Assembly: GCA_963855995.1 (NCBI GenBank)
Contig: OY979716.1
Coordinates: 51,882,846-51,946,845 of the forward strand
Length of the DNA stretch: 64,000 nucleotides
Reading direction: 5' to 3'
From: Muricea muricata
Taxonomy: Eukaryota > Cnidaria > Anthozoa > Malacalcyonacea > Plexauridae
Shown: in pieces, positions 10,664-21,639 of the stretch
Layout of the letters: every line of letters begins with the position of its first letter
Position numbering within the stretch: the first letter of the stretch is position 1
Translations under genes and position numbers: made by a program
The notes under the pieces: model-generated
What the model was told of the DNA's origin: nothing
Databases searched by the model: none
Seen by the model: only the letters and a program-made list of their open reading frames with translations

Positions 10664-13600
10664 ATGACATTGAATCAGCCGTTTCTTTCGCTCGACACCT
10701 TGAATAAAAACTGTTTACTGTGTGATACGTCAATAGCAAATGGTGCGAAGCAAACTAACTTTACAGACAAGGGTTGGCCATCGCTCAAAGAGCAAGCTCT
10801 TTTGTGGTTGAAAATCCATATTCCACTCGAATTACCCAAGTTTTCAAGAAAATTAAATATTCAAACAGCGCCTTCAGGACTGCTCATGCTTCACGTACTA
10901 AGATTGAAACGTTTACTAACAGATACAGCATAATAGATTTGGAAGGTGAATGCACATTGAAGAAGCTACTTCAGCAAGTAAATCGGAAACTAGCGCTATA
11001 AATCGCAGGTCAACAAGTGAGCACCTGAAGCACAAGTGACTTTGCTTCATTTGTAATTTACACAGAGCTTCTGACGACAAGCCCTACAACGCAGGTGGTC
11101 TTGGAAGGTGTACTGATGAAAAAGCTTGTAAGCGTTTGCAGGAAAGGCGGGAAATGTTCGTAAAAGATACCGAGCACTGTTTTAATTCAGCTGCAAACAG
11201 ACTGCTGTTGCTTGAAAGTGGACCTTGCCATGATATATATGCAATAGATGTTAACTACCATCAATCTTGTTATATAAAGTTCCCATTAGCACCAACAAGC
11301 AAAATGGAACAACAAACCAAACTGCTTGAAGATAATGTAAATGACATACAACGAAAGTTTTTTTATCGATGTAAGAATAAAAATTGTTAACCAGAAAAAT
11401 GCCTACCTGCTAAATGAATTCTCAAAGATTACCAAAATTTATTTTTTTGAAGAGAACTGTGAACCTTTGTTGTCAGATACACGGTCGTTGAAAAGAAAAC
11501 TTATTCAAGAATTCAACAATGACCTAGGATTCTTTCCAACTGGTCGTCACGTAATTGTACATGGTGCAGATATTAACCCTTGTGAGTTCATGGATTGAGA
11601 GACAGTGACCTAATAAAGGCTTTTGCCACCATGCTGAAATGCAAAATCGAAAGCAGAGTAGAAGCAGAAAAGAAGTGGCCTTGCACACCAGATGAACTGA
11701 TAGAGATGTTAGACAGGGGTCCACTTAAAGAAATCTATAATTTTATCTATGTTTTGATAAATCCGTCATACGAAGTGAACGAGTATGGGTATGCCATAAC
11801 AAGATCACGACCAATAGCCACAAAAGTTTGGTCAATGGCTTCAGACTGGGAGTCTTTTTTGACGAAAGAGAGGGCAGCTAAGCAGACTGTAGCTGGACTG
11901 ACGGTGCACCGCTTAACAAGTAGCAAGGAAGTGTTGTCAATATTGCATAAACTCAATAACACTATTTCATACAACAATGTCAGATTACAAAATATTGCAT
12001 GGGCAAGAATGATTTCTGCAGACACACGCAAGTCTAAGATGATGGCTAAAGGGATAGCAACTCACGCTACCATTGACAATAATGATGGAAGGCAAGAGAC
12101 GATGAGTGGCAAAGGCACTACACATGACAGTAGTTGCACACTATTTCAGCCGTTACTTCCGGGTAACGTTATAACAGTTGTTAAGTGGAAGATTCATTTT
12201 ATGTAATTTCTACAGAAAATTAAATTTTTTCTTAATTTTTAAATTAAATCACTTTTTTGTTCTTAGGCAAAGTTCCGCCACGACCAAGCAAAATTAGCCT
12301 TGAAAGTCTTGATCTAATTGACGATGAAGATGAGGTAACACCTGTTCCAGAATTTTACATTGGTAAATTGAAAGAACCACCTTCATTTCCTGATAACAGT
12401 GACAACAAAGAGCACGACTTGCTTGACTGGTGTTTCAAGAGAGATGTAGTGTGGTCACTGGCTAGCGCAGTTTCGGTAACTACAAATGACGAAACTGGCC
12501 ACAATATAGGTTCCTGGACTCCTTTTAATAAAGAAATCACGACAGTGTAGCATGGAAAAGCATTACTTGAGTATTTACCTGTTATTCCAGAAGCTCTGAT
12601 TATAAAGTTTGTAAGGATTTTCTTGACTATCTGTGTGATATTTTAAAAGAGCTTGAGATTGGCCATATTTACACACATGCTGATGAGCAAGTTTATGCAA
12701 AACGTGGTCACATTATTTGGAAATATCCTGAAGATTACGAGGACGTAATAATTTTAATGAGCGGGTTTCACCAGTTAAGAGTTCTGCAGCGTATCATGTA
12801 CAAATGACATGCATGTAAAGGATACAAGTCATGGTGAATTAATGCTGGGGCCATAGCATCCAGATCATCCGAAAATGCATTCGATGGCAGACATTATTAT
12901 CGCAATATGAGATTACACAGAGTCATTCAATGCCCTTGTCCAGTTTAGAGCGGAGAAGATTACATCAGGTTTTAGCGAAACTGATCCAAACCTAAAAAAG
13001 AAGTTACAGCAGCTTTGTCTCTCCGTTGTAGATCTCTGTGATCAAGTCTGAAATGGTGAATTGCTGAAAGTGGATCCCTGAAAACTTTTCACCCAATAAG
13101 CTGCCTCCAAAGCCTCTCGCTCCTAGTCCACCAACCCAAGTCCTGCACCAAGTCTAGAAGTGATGGAGGATGTCATGGCTTGTCCTGCTCTGGAATTACT
13201 TTTTCAATGGATTATACAAGTAGAAGATGGCACAGAATCCTGCATGACAATCTCATATTTAAAGGATGTTTCTCTACTTCTTGCACTTGTGTCTGCTGTT
13301 AGAAAAAAAGTTCTCAGCCGACACCAGCAAGCAGAAAGAGTAATGCTCAGTTTGTGTTTCACATTTGATCACATTAATTATGCAAGGTATATGTCATTCC
13401 AACATGTGAAATTAGGTGTGCTCGAAATGCATCACGATCCAGCATTTACAGAGTTAAGCGAGAGAGGCTTTGGAGGCAGCTTATCGGGTGAAAAGTTTTC
13501 AGCAATCCATTTTCAGCAGTTCACCATTTCAGACTTGATCACAGAGATCTACAACGAAGAGACAAAGGGTACTGCTGGTCCTTTTCGATTGGGTTACAGC

Positions 13601-15265
13601 ACCAATATCACCACTGTAAATACTTGGGTCAAGACATCACACATCCATGCTCGAGTAAAAACAGAGTTTAAGAAGAACATCAACCTGTGTACCTCTGCCG
13701 TTCACAAAGAATCCACAGCAAGTTCAAAAGAACTTCATGTATGACACACCAGTCAGCTTGAAGATTATCAGTTTGACCCATTTGGCTCAGGAGCAGCTCG
13801 ACACATAACCACTGGCAGAGTTTAGATCATCAGGTAGTCACCGACATATTGCGAGCTCCTGATGTCGGAAGTAAAAAGTATAAGCAGTTTGTAGAAGATT
13901 GTTTAGTGAAACAAACTGTTGATTTCTTTCAACCGATTAAGAAATTGAAACTGCAGACAGGTCTTTCAAAACATGCCGAGCAGCTAAGAAAAGTTTCAGT
14001 TCTTAAAGAAGATAGCCACGCTTTTAGAGACATCCTGAGCAAGTACATTGATATCGAAGAAGCCATGCATTATCCACTTACTTCTGTCCCTCTTGCTATT
14101 GCAACGCCTGAAGGAACTTTGTGACCAGCACTAAAATACATACTTCGCAATTTTATCATGGAGCAATCAGAAGCGGTGATGCATCAGTGCCCACAAAATG
14201 CGAGATGGTTGATTGACGGAATGGCAACTATGAGATCCACCAAACCAAAATCGACATGTTGAGAATGGTTAGTACATTTACTGAAGTTGGTGACTCAACG
14301 GGGTGACTTAAGTCGTATTGATATTGAAGCTATTAGCGATACCTATTATCAGGAGAGTGCGAAAAGCAAGAGTGGAGAGGAGAGCCGAAGAGTTCATGTC
14401 CAAGGTTTTGACCAAGAAATGCTAAAAGGTAAAGAGCAGTTGGCATTTTTCCATAACATCAAGAACAAAATAGATTTGATCAAAATGGCTGCGAATTTCT
14501 TCAAGACTGAAGATGGGAAAAAGCAACTTTCTGTTCCTCTTATATTTACCAAAAAAGAAGAGATGTGGAGAATTACAAAAGACGAAGAAGCAAGGTCAAT
14601 CTTTAAATGTAATCATGAAGAGGCAGACACTCAATTAATCGTTCATGCATGTCTTCAAGATACAAATGTTGTGGTCTTTGCGAAGGATATGGACGTATTA
14701 ATTCTCCTGGTCTACACATTTTGTTTACATAAACCAGCACACAAATGGTATATGAAGATTGACTATGACAAGTATGTTGACATTGATAAAGTAGAAAACT
14801 ACTTGGGCAAAGAGATCGCCACAAAGCTGCCGACGATACATGACACCATGCCTTCATTTTTCGGTACGGGAAAAGTAAGATTAATCAAGAAACTGATGAA
14901 GCAAAGTAGTAGCTTGTCAGTGCTTGAAGGTTTTGGACACAACCCGTGACCATCTAATGAGGAAGATAATGAAGATGAAGTGTACAGCAATGTGTAAAAA
15001 TTTGTGCAAACGATGTTATATAATGGGAAAAAAGAATGAAACGCTGGTGGAAACGAGAGTGAAACTGTACAAGACACTGAAAACCAAGTCGCCCGAGTCA
15101 ATTCCACCAGACCCTGATTTTCTTTGCCAGGCAATTTATCGAATTCACCATCAACTATACTGTTGGTTGAATTTTAACAAGAGAGTCATAGACTATTGCT
15201 TTTGAAGACTATGGATGGACATATAATGCTGAAACCAAGCGTGTCATTCCTGTTTGGTTCTCAGT
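10664..15265 (+). pseudogene. Large multi-copy cnidarian-type protein with PIN-like segment, decayed
   Basis: A long series of same-strand pieces in changing frames. CLLCDTSIANG and FTDKGWPSLKEQAL (10.7 kb) form a Cys-containing N-terminus. Then come KDTEHCFNSAANRLLLLESG (11.2 kb), GRHVIVHGADINPCEF (11.5 kb), WPCTPDELIEMLDRGPLKEI and ASDWESFLTKERAAKQTVAG (11.6-11.9 kb), THATIDNNDGRQETMSGKGT (12.1 kb), SYLKDVSLLLALVSAV and CFTFDHINYARYMSFQHV (13.2-13.4 kb), AGPFRLGYSTNITTVNTW (13.6 kb), and CNHEEADTQLIVHA...AKDMDVLILL (14.6-14.7 kb). The order is that of a family I remember as uncharacterised multi-copy proteins in cnidarians. The EADT...D.D block resembles PIN/FEN-type nuclease acidic motifs (inference). 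At 14840 the expected 'GCD' motif is missing. There are many stops and frame changes, plus an inverted internal duplication at 13.0 kb. Confidence 0.7.
13023..13121 (-). repeat. Inverted copy of the gene's own coding segment
   Basis: Read on the minus strand, this stretch repeats 13458-13556 of the same gene, about 97 bases with roughly nine in ten identical (both hold GGCTTTGGAGGCAGCTTAT and ACCATTTCAGACTTGATCAC). The two copies face each other about 340 bases apart. Confidence 0.85.
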
Positions 15266-15352
15266 ATAATATGACACATGTTTGATATGCACTACATTTT
15301 TATGGAGAAAGCAATTTTTAATTGTGCAATTCTTACTATTTTCCCTTATATA

Positions 15353-16165
15353 CAGGGTGTATAAAAAAAAACTGAGCCCATTTTTTGTGTCCAATTATTT
15401 CTAAATTACTGAGCTTATAGCACAATTTTTGACTTGTTTTAAACCACGGTTTTTTCTCTTTCGAACAAGCCGTAATTCGTATTTTTACTCCCAGTAACGT
15501 ATGTGCTATGACAAATTTAGTAAAAGCGATAGATTTCAGATGCCCTCCAATTATGCAAATTCACTATGTCGCCAGTTAAATTTTTAATTTTTTCGCTTAT
15601 TACATAAATGGTATTTCTGTTAAACTTAATAAAACTTGTTATAAAGCTTTACAGAAGATAACGGACCGTTTACTTTAACAAAAACCTTAGATTTATGCCA
15701 AAATAATGATCGAAACTAGCGTTTTGTTTATCCGCGCATGCACAATGTTGTCGAAATTGCATAATGTCGAAATTGCATAATGTCAATATTCAGAAGTCGA
15801 TACAGGCTTGAACTATCCGTTCGTATTGCACGTTAATGGTCCGTTATCTTCTGTAAAGCTTTATAACAAGTTTTATTAAGTTTAACAGAAATACCATTTA
15901 TGTAATAAGCTAAAAAGTTAAAAATTTTACTGGCGACCATGAAAGACATATAGTGAATTTGCATAATTGGAGGGCATCTCAAATCTATAGCTTTTACTAA
16001 ATTTGTCATACCACATACGTTACTGGGAGTAAAAATACGAATTACGGCTTGTTCGAAACAGAAAAGAACGTGGTTTAAAGCAAGTCCAAAATTGTGCTAT
16101 AAGCTTCAGTGATTTAGAAATAATTTGACACAAAAGATGGGCTCTGTTTTTTTTTATACACCCTG
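15353..16165. mobile_element. TA-flanked foldback element, ~315 bp TIRs
   Basis: Begins CAGGGTGTATAAAAAAAA and ends TTTTTTTTATACACCCTG, with TA on each side (15351-15352, 16166-16167). The outer ~315 bases at each end are inverted copies of one another (left arm to about 15667, right arm from about 15838), so nearly the whole 813-bp element is two arms around a ~170-bp centre. The centre carries a 16-bp direct duplication (GTCGAAATTGCATAAT, 15749-15780). The TA duplication fits Tc1/mariner-type or other TA-targeting transposition. It has no coding capacity. It lies between the last part of the 10.7-15.3 kb gene and a possible C-terminal exon. Confidence 0.85.
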
Positions 16166-16188
16166 TAGTATAAATATCCTGTTTTAGG

Positions 16189-16402
16189 TGACCAACAACC
16201 ACAGGCTCGAAGATCTATGATATACTATGATGACACTGATACAGAGGACGACTTTGGCGAACCTGTGCCCAAACAATCTCGACACAATGAGGAAGACAAA
16301 GGTAATGAAAGCAGTGATGATGATATGCACAATGACATGGAATATATATTTCTTGGAAGTAGTGCTGAGTCTGAAACTGCTGAAGATGAATGGCTCCCTT
16401 AA
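16189..16402 (+). pseudogene. Acidic C-terminal exon, possibly of the 10.7-15.3 kb gene
   Basis: After a TTTTAG acceptor-like sequence, one frame reads GDQQPQARRSMIYYDD, then a strongly acidic/Ser run (DTDTEDDFGEP, ESSDDDMHNDMEY, SAESETAEDEWLP) to a stop at 16400-16402. It could be the last exon of the preceding PIN-like gene, separated by the foldback element. That link is inferred only from strand, distance and the acidic tail. No known domain. Confidence 0.4.
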
Positions 16403-16635
16403 AGTTCAGTATACCAAGCTTCACATTACCAAATACGTATCACTTAATCAATAATGGCGATTACTTTCAATTGAATAGGTAAAGAATAGTTTGCAGTTTA
16501 AAATGAAGTTTAAGAAATTTGATGGCGTCACGTACAGAACAGGTGACACAGTCAAGGTTTTTGAAATAATCCTGATATAGAGTCCGTCGTCCATTTTATA
16601 TTTTAAATTATTTCACTTATTTTCCAAACACATCA

Positions 16636-16876
16636 GGGGCCGGTTGTTCGAAGCCCGTTTAGCTTAAACGGTGGTTAAGCTCAAAATAGAAACCAAGTTT
16701 ATAGATTCATTCAACAACCAAACTAAATGTTTTGAACCTTAATAGAATGATTATGCTAACAACTTCATATTTACTGAAAATTAAATAACACTCTTACATC
16801 ACTTGTTAAACAGTTAACTTAAATATTTTGGACTTATCCACTGTTTACGCTAAACAGGCTTCGAACAACCGGCCCC
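16636..16876. mobile_element. MITE with GGGGCCGGTTGTTCGAAGCC ends
   Basis: 241 bp with inverted ends: GGGGCCGGTTGTTCGAAGCC at the left, GGCTTCGAACAACCGGCCCC at the right. Inside each end is a second related pair, GTTTAGCTTAAAC and GTTTACGCTAAAC. No coding. A fragment of the same subterminal sequence (TTATCCACTGTTTAAGCT, twice) lies at 47540-47582, so the family is multi-copy. I cannot fix the target duplication. Confidence 0.8.
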
Positions 16877-16888
16877 AGGACAATTTCA

Positions 16889-17212
16889 AGACAGTTTTAC
16901 AAATAGTGACGTCACAGAACACGTGACCTCCTCTATAATTGTTTGTGACTAGCTTTGGATTTGAAATAATTACCCACATTGTTTTCGTACATAAATGGAG
17001 TTGTTTAGGTCATTTTGACCTCACATATGAGCTTCTTTTGCCTTTTAAATAGCTATTTATATATCTTTGATGATGTCACAAAACACGCAACTTCCGGTCC
17101 TAATTTTTTTGGCACATCGCGGATTTGAAATCTCCGTGGCTGATTTCATAGAAATCTGCAATAAAAAGTGAGGTCAGGCAAATAGCTAGTTTTTTTCAGG
17201 AAAAAACTGTCT
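16889..17212 (-). mobile_element. Internally deleted derivative of the piggyBac element
   Basis: 324 bp closed by AGACAGTTTT and AAAACTGTCT. On the minus strand, its first ~150 bases match 5862-6017 (the region before the piggyBac gene) and the remainder matches the right-end repeat (about 9240-9400 and 9918-10075). The transposase gene is absent. This is the structure of a MITE made by internal deletion and mobilised in trans. Flanks read ATTTCA and ATTTCG, a possible imperfect 6-bp duplication. Confidence 0.8.
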
Positions 17213-17353
17213 ATTTCGAAATCAAACCATTTTTGGTTAGCGTTATAGCAAGAACGGAATTATTTGTGGAAAGCAAAGTACTGAATGATAATAACGAATA
17301 TAGGTCAAATATTTTAAGCCACCTAGATTTGCTTGAATGAACCGCAATATTGC

Positions 17354-17880
17354 CTGTTCAAATATTGCAAGTGTTTGCAGATGAGATGGACTTGCATCTA
17401 CTAGAATGTTTGCGTACCATTTTTGTTGAATTGCTCAATTTTTTAGGTACTTTGGAAACAGTACATCCTGCCAAACTCGAATCTCTTCTGCCATAACAAC
17501 TGCAGAACCAGAACCACGAAGGAGCAGGAAGACTCACTGTGTTTATTCCATTGCAGACACTGGAAGATTTGCGAGGAATTGGATTTACTTCGCAAAAAAT
17601 CGCAAAAATGTTTCGTGTCTCTCGGTGGATAATCATGGATTGAGTGCAACCATATGGCTTGCAAAACTTGACTCATTTTTCTAGCGTCACCGATGAGAAA
17701 ATCGATGATATCACAAGTTACATAGCACATCATGGTTGTACAACCGGTGAATCATACCTGAGGGGTCACTTCCAAGCACTTGGTTACACCATTCCAATGA
17801 GAAGAATCAGAAGGTTTAAATAGAGTAGATCCAAGAAACCCATTTTGCTGAGTTTGTACAGGAGAAGGTTGCAGAAGCCC
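17354..17880 (+). pseudogene. HTH/integrase-type gene, N-terminal relic
   Basis: Broken frames read QVFADEMDLHLLECLRTIF, then FIPLQTLEDLRGIGFTSQKI and AKMFRVSRWIIM, a helix-turn-helix-like segment. These are followed by GLQNLTHFSSVTDEKIDDI, GCTTGESYLRGHFQALGYTI, MRRIRR and RVDPRNPFC. I know this order as the N-terminal part of multi-copy animal proteins whose second half is an integrase catalytic core (rve-like, with LWHIDGHHK...). That core is not found here, so the copy is truncated at about 17.88 kb. Its role would have been DNA binding and strand transfer for an element. Frame breaks near 17490, 17640 and 17820. Confidence 0.6.
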
Positions 17881-18049
17881 CATTGATGGTTTATCACGAA
17901 GAAATCAGCACATTGAAAGACCACGGCAAGATGTGTCTGCCATTTATTTTACCACAAATTCTATGCTTTTGAGCAATCTGGTTTGCTAGACATCCTGATC
18001 ATCTCTATTCTGTCTACACTGTGTATTTTTATGAGGCATTAAAGAGTGG

Positions 18050-18346
18050 ATGTGTTGTCACAATGACATCCATTGTCACCAAACTAGATTTTGGTTGAAT
18101 GGCATGGCAAATCCACGCAATCTGCTTGCACGAGGTGAAGCAGATGATGATCCAGACAACATCGCATTCTATGGCGACGATACTGAATATTCGCCATTTG
18201 AATATTCGGACAACAACGTACAGGTCTTCTTATCAAATATTTCCGACAGAAATGGCCAATGGCATGGCCCATATAATTTCCACATAGGAGTGAGAAAAAT
18301 TCGTTTGCATATATTCTTCAATTTCTTAAAAAAAATATGGGAATGA
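18050..18346 (+). pseudogene. Unrecognised small coding-like piece
   Basis: A 98-codon frame containing ARGEADDDPDNIAFYGDD and TEYSPFEYSDNNVQVFLSNI. The acidic and aromatic composition looks protein-like rather than random, but I do not recognise it. It could be the C-terminal end of the integrase-type gene just upstream or part of the SAP gene downstream. The last third becomes low-complexity and is probably non-coding. Confidence 0.25.
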
Positions 18347-18480
18347 TCATTAATTTCTAATCAAATACTGGGTTTTCTCTTACATGTGGACAGAATATAA
18401 TTTAAATCAACAGCCAGCAAGTATTGAAACAGTGATTTTTAAAAGTTGAAGAGAACGTTTTCCTGTTCGTCATAACGAGT

Positions 18481-19360
18481 ATGGGTACCGAACAGTCTGA
18501 TGAGAGTCTCAGTTATGAAGATTTCCTTAACTGGACACTCACCACCCTGAAAGATTATTTGAGATTTTGTGGCTTAATGCAAAGTGCTCCAAAAGTTGAG
18601 TTAGTAGCTCAAGTGTTTGGAGTGTATGAATCGAGTGCACCTAAGAAATTCACACAGAAGCAAATTTCAGAAAACATAAAAAAGGAGTATAATAAATGGC
18701 TTGAAATAAATAAGATATCAAGTGATCCAAACAGTTTGCCAGACGACATGTGGAAAGACAGCGTGGCAGATTGGCCATAACTCGATGATGATAATTTATT
18801 TAGTTATATTTTAAAAGTCAAAGCTGTGGATGTTGACTATTTAGGTAAGTATAAAGATGAGAAAGCCTATTCCTACTGTATCAGTGGTTTTGTTGACACA
18901 GTTTTTGTAGCCAGTTGCCCCAATGATCTCACCTTGATATTTCTGAAGGGCAATGTGTGTTCCTCTCAAAGAATTAGAAAAGACTGACATAAGGTATGGA
19001 TTTGTGTAAAGGGCTAGAATAGCCCCAACATAACTTCATGGTGCACTTGTATAGCTGACACTGGAGAAGTTTGCAATCATGTAATTGCTATTCTTTATAA
19101 GGTTAACTATGCCTATAATAAAAATTTTGTTTCTCCTGCATGCACAAGTATCCTACAAGGCTGGAACAGAGGTACTAGAAGGGAGGTAGCACCTAGCCAG
19201 TTACGAAACCCTACTTTTCGACAGGATAAGAAGTTAAGAAAGTGTACTGACAAAGACCTTGTTATGGACCAAACTTTGAGGAAAGCATTTGACCCACGAA
19301 GGCCCCAAGACAGGAACATTTCAAATGAAAGTGTTTTTAATTTACTTTTAATGGAGTAGA
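18481..19360 (+). pseudogene. SAP-domain plus SWIM zinc-finger protein, decayed
   Basis: The first frame (18481-18780) has an L-TTLKDYLRFCGL...KVELVAQVFG segment, a SAP-type DNA-binding helix pair, and ends ...SVADWP with a stop. The next frame continues KVKAVDVDYLGKYKDEKAYS, then CTCIADTGEVCNHVIAILY (about 19047-19103), a SWIM-type CxC...CxH zinc motif. After that come ACTSILQGWNRGTRREVAP and PTFRQDKKLR. The order SAP - SWIM - Cys/Trp block is that of multi-copy animal proteins usually continued by a YqaJ/lambda-exonuclease-type nuclease; no nuclease part is visible before the stop at 19358-19360. Such proteins are thought to come from mobile or viral sources. Stops at 18778 and 18985 and a frameshift near 19020 mark it as a relic. 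Confidence 0.65.
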
Positions 19361-19395
19361 TGATAGTTGCTTGCAATATTGGTAAAATCCTTGTA

Positions 19396-20359
19396 AAGGG
19401 GGTTGCCAAAAAAGGAGCCCCCTTCAAAAATGGCTTACCTGGTTTATAATGACTATAAGGAGAATGTTAACAAAAGTCGTGTTTTTATACTTCATAGGTA
19501 CCTGTGTGTAAAAACAAGCATCAATTGCAATTCTTACTTAAATATTTATTAACAGATCTGCATAATGAGTTTTAAACCAAATTAAAGATGGCAGTTTTGA
19601 ACCTATAATTCAGCAATATTATTAAAGTCTTTGCCAAAAAAATATGTTTAAATATTTAAAAATTACTCAGTAATGTGGGTCGAAATGTGAAAGCACATTG
19701 TAGCATAATAGGTATTGTAATTATTTCACGTACACAATGGTGTCTTTAAAAGAATGCGTCACTAAAATGCGATTCATTTAGGCAGGTGATTCTATTATCG
19801 GCAAAGTTAACTCCAAGGCCACACTTACTTTATGTTTTAGTCAGTTGGTTGGCCTAGCGTGTGATGTATCAGTACCTGACGTAGACATAGAGTAATCAAA
19901 ATACTGTTTTAACAAAAAAATCTGGGTCTTGAAACAAGCAATCATCAACGTTTGGTTTTGTAAGTAAAAATCTACCTCATGGTTAAGTAAAAATCTACCT
20001 CATGGTTGAGGAAAAAGCTGCAAAAAAATTTCTGCATGAAAGTAATAATTTGCATATATTTATTGACACATCCCACCTTGTCGTTTATAAACAATTAATA
20101 CAGAGAAAAGTGCTGAAGAAATAATTCAACTACATTAGCAAGCTTCCCAATTTAAAACCACCATTTTGAATTTATTTTGAAAACTAACCAAATGCACAAG
20201 TTTTTCAAGCATTTGAGTAAGAATTGCAATTATTGTTTGTACTTACACACAGGTACCCATGTAAGTACAAGAACACACGTTTTTTTAACATTCTTATTCA
20301 TAGTCATAAACCAAGTAAGCCATTTTTGAAGGGGGTTCTTTTCCCTTGGCAACCCCCTG
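19396..20359. mobile_element. TA-flanked TIR element, ~150 bp arms
   Basis: Left arm AAGGGGGTTGCC... and right arm ...GGCAACCCCCTG are flanked by TA (19394-19395, 20360-20361). About 150 bases at each end match as an inverted repeat (both contain CCCCCTTCAAAAATGGCTTAC and GGTACCTGTGTGTAA), with several indels. The 964-bp element has no coding capacity; the centre holds a 22-bp direct duplication (AAAAATCTACCTCATGGTT, 19967-20007). Probably a non-autonomous TA-targeting element. Confidence 0.8.
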
Positions 20360-20369
20360 TAGGTTGGGT

Positions 20370-21210
20370 TGGAGTTGGTGGCAAAATTTGGCAAAATCGC
20401 CTGTGATGGTTGCGATAAGGCTCTCCATAGTTGTGTCACTTGCTGTCGCTGTTTTGATGCCATCCTATGTCATTGCCAATGAGTGGCTGGATTTGATGGC
20501 GGTGGATAATAGTTGCTTCTCAAGGACTATGGTAGGTGATGCTCATGGTGGCAATGTCGTCAGAAATAGGCAAGGCACTATGGTTGTGGCTTCCGGAAGG
20601 GTGGCGTGCTAGTGCATTTGCGGCTTGGTGTTTAACGCCTGGTATGTGGATTATGTGGAAGCCGTATTGGAAGGTCTTCTCGGGGTTGAGGGTTATACCA
20701 TTGTTACCACATGTGTTGAGCCAGTAGACTGCCTGGAAGAAGCTGCCTTTGATAGTATCTGCCCATAGGAGTGTATCATTGATACATTTCTTTTATTTGG
20801 GATGTCTGAAACGAGTCATCAAAACACCATCAGAAACGCTCGCCACAGGCGATGTAGCCTTGTAGATCCGTTTTGTAGCAATACCTTCCCGATGGTGTGA
20901 TGAGTCCCCAACTGGTACTGGTTCTAAATTATCTATGGTTACGTCTTAATCCAGGACAGCTTTGATGTCCACTTGTCAGTTTAGTGGCAAAGGTATGGGG
21001 GTGTGGTGGGCGACCGGGATGGCATCAGGATTAACCATGAGGCACATTGGTGGGCTGTGCGTAAGTGTTTGCAAATGTTGAAGGTACTGGAGTCACAGTA
21101 GTCAAGGAGCCACTGCTGAAGTAGTGCCCAGTTATTTTTGGTCACAGGGAAGGGGGTCTGAAAAGGTCAGGGTGGTGGGTTTTGGCGTAGTGGGCAATCG
21201 CATGGGCCTG
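20370..21210 (-). pseudogene. Ty3/Gypsy pol relic (RT and RNase H parts)
   Basis: On the minus strand: MCLMVNPDAIPVAHHTPIPL and LEPVPVGDS (21.0-20.9 kb) mark the N-terminal side of a Gypsy RT. YKATSPVASVSDGVLMTRF (about 20.85 kb) carries the pre-catalytic region. CINDTLLWADTIKGSFFQAV (about 20.78 kb) holds the catalytic box as NDT instead of an (F/Y)xDD, and is followed by WLNTCGNNGITLNPEKTF. FHIIHIPGVKHQAANALAR (about 20.65 kb) is the RNase H end (HxPGxxNxxADALSR). The sequence between the RT C-terminal part and the RNase H end is missing. Internal deletions and stops make it inert. It may share ancestry with the integrase relic at 4.3-5.7 kb, but the parts do not overlap, so this cannot be tested here. 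Confidence 0.7.
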
Positions 21211-21639
21211 CGGTGGAACTGTGTGTTGTATTTGTTGTTTTTCTATCTGTGCTGGCTAGTGTTGATTTGCAGGTGTGTGGAGGGTGGTTAAGGGTGATGC
21301 TTCACCAACAGAAACATATCAGAAATCATCCCAAGCCCTATGCATGCTTCCCTGCCGAGGAATAATTTTTTGGAATCACTAGTGACATAAGTGATTTGTC
21401 GGATTTCTCCTGATTTCGATTAGCTGGAAAAGCGAAGAATGGTGGTGGCAAGGATAATTAAGTCTTTCTCTGAGAGGCAAAAGTGTTGGATGATTGTCAT
21501 GCTTGCAAGGCAGCTCTGACAACTGGTGTCAGCCACAGCGAGTATTGGGATGGTTTTTTGTCAAACATTTGGTGGAGTGGTACAGAAGCTTTTATAATCC
21601 TTTGGGCACAGTGTGGTGGTTGGCAGATCCAACAATCCT

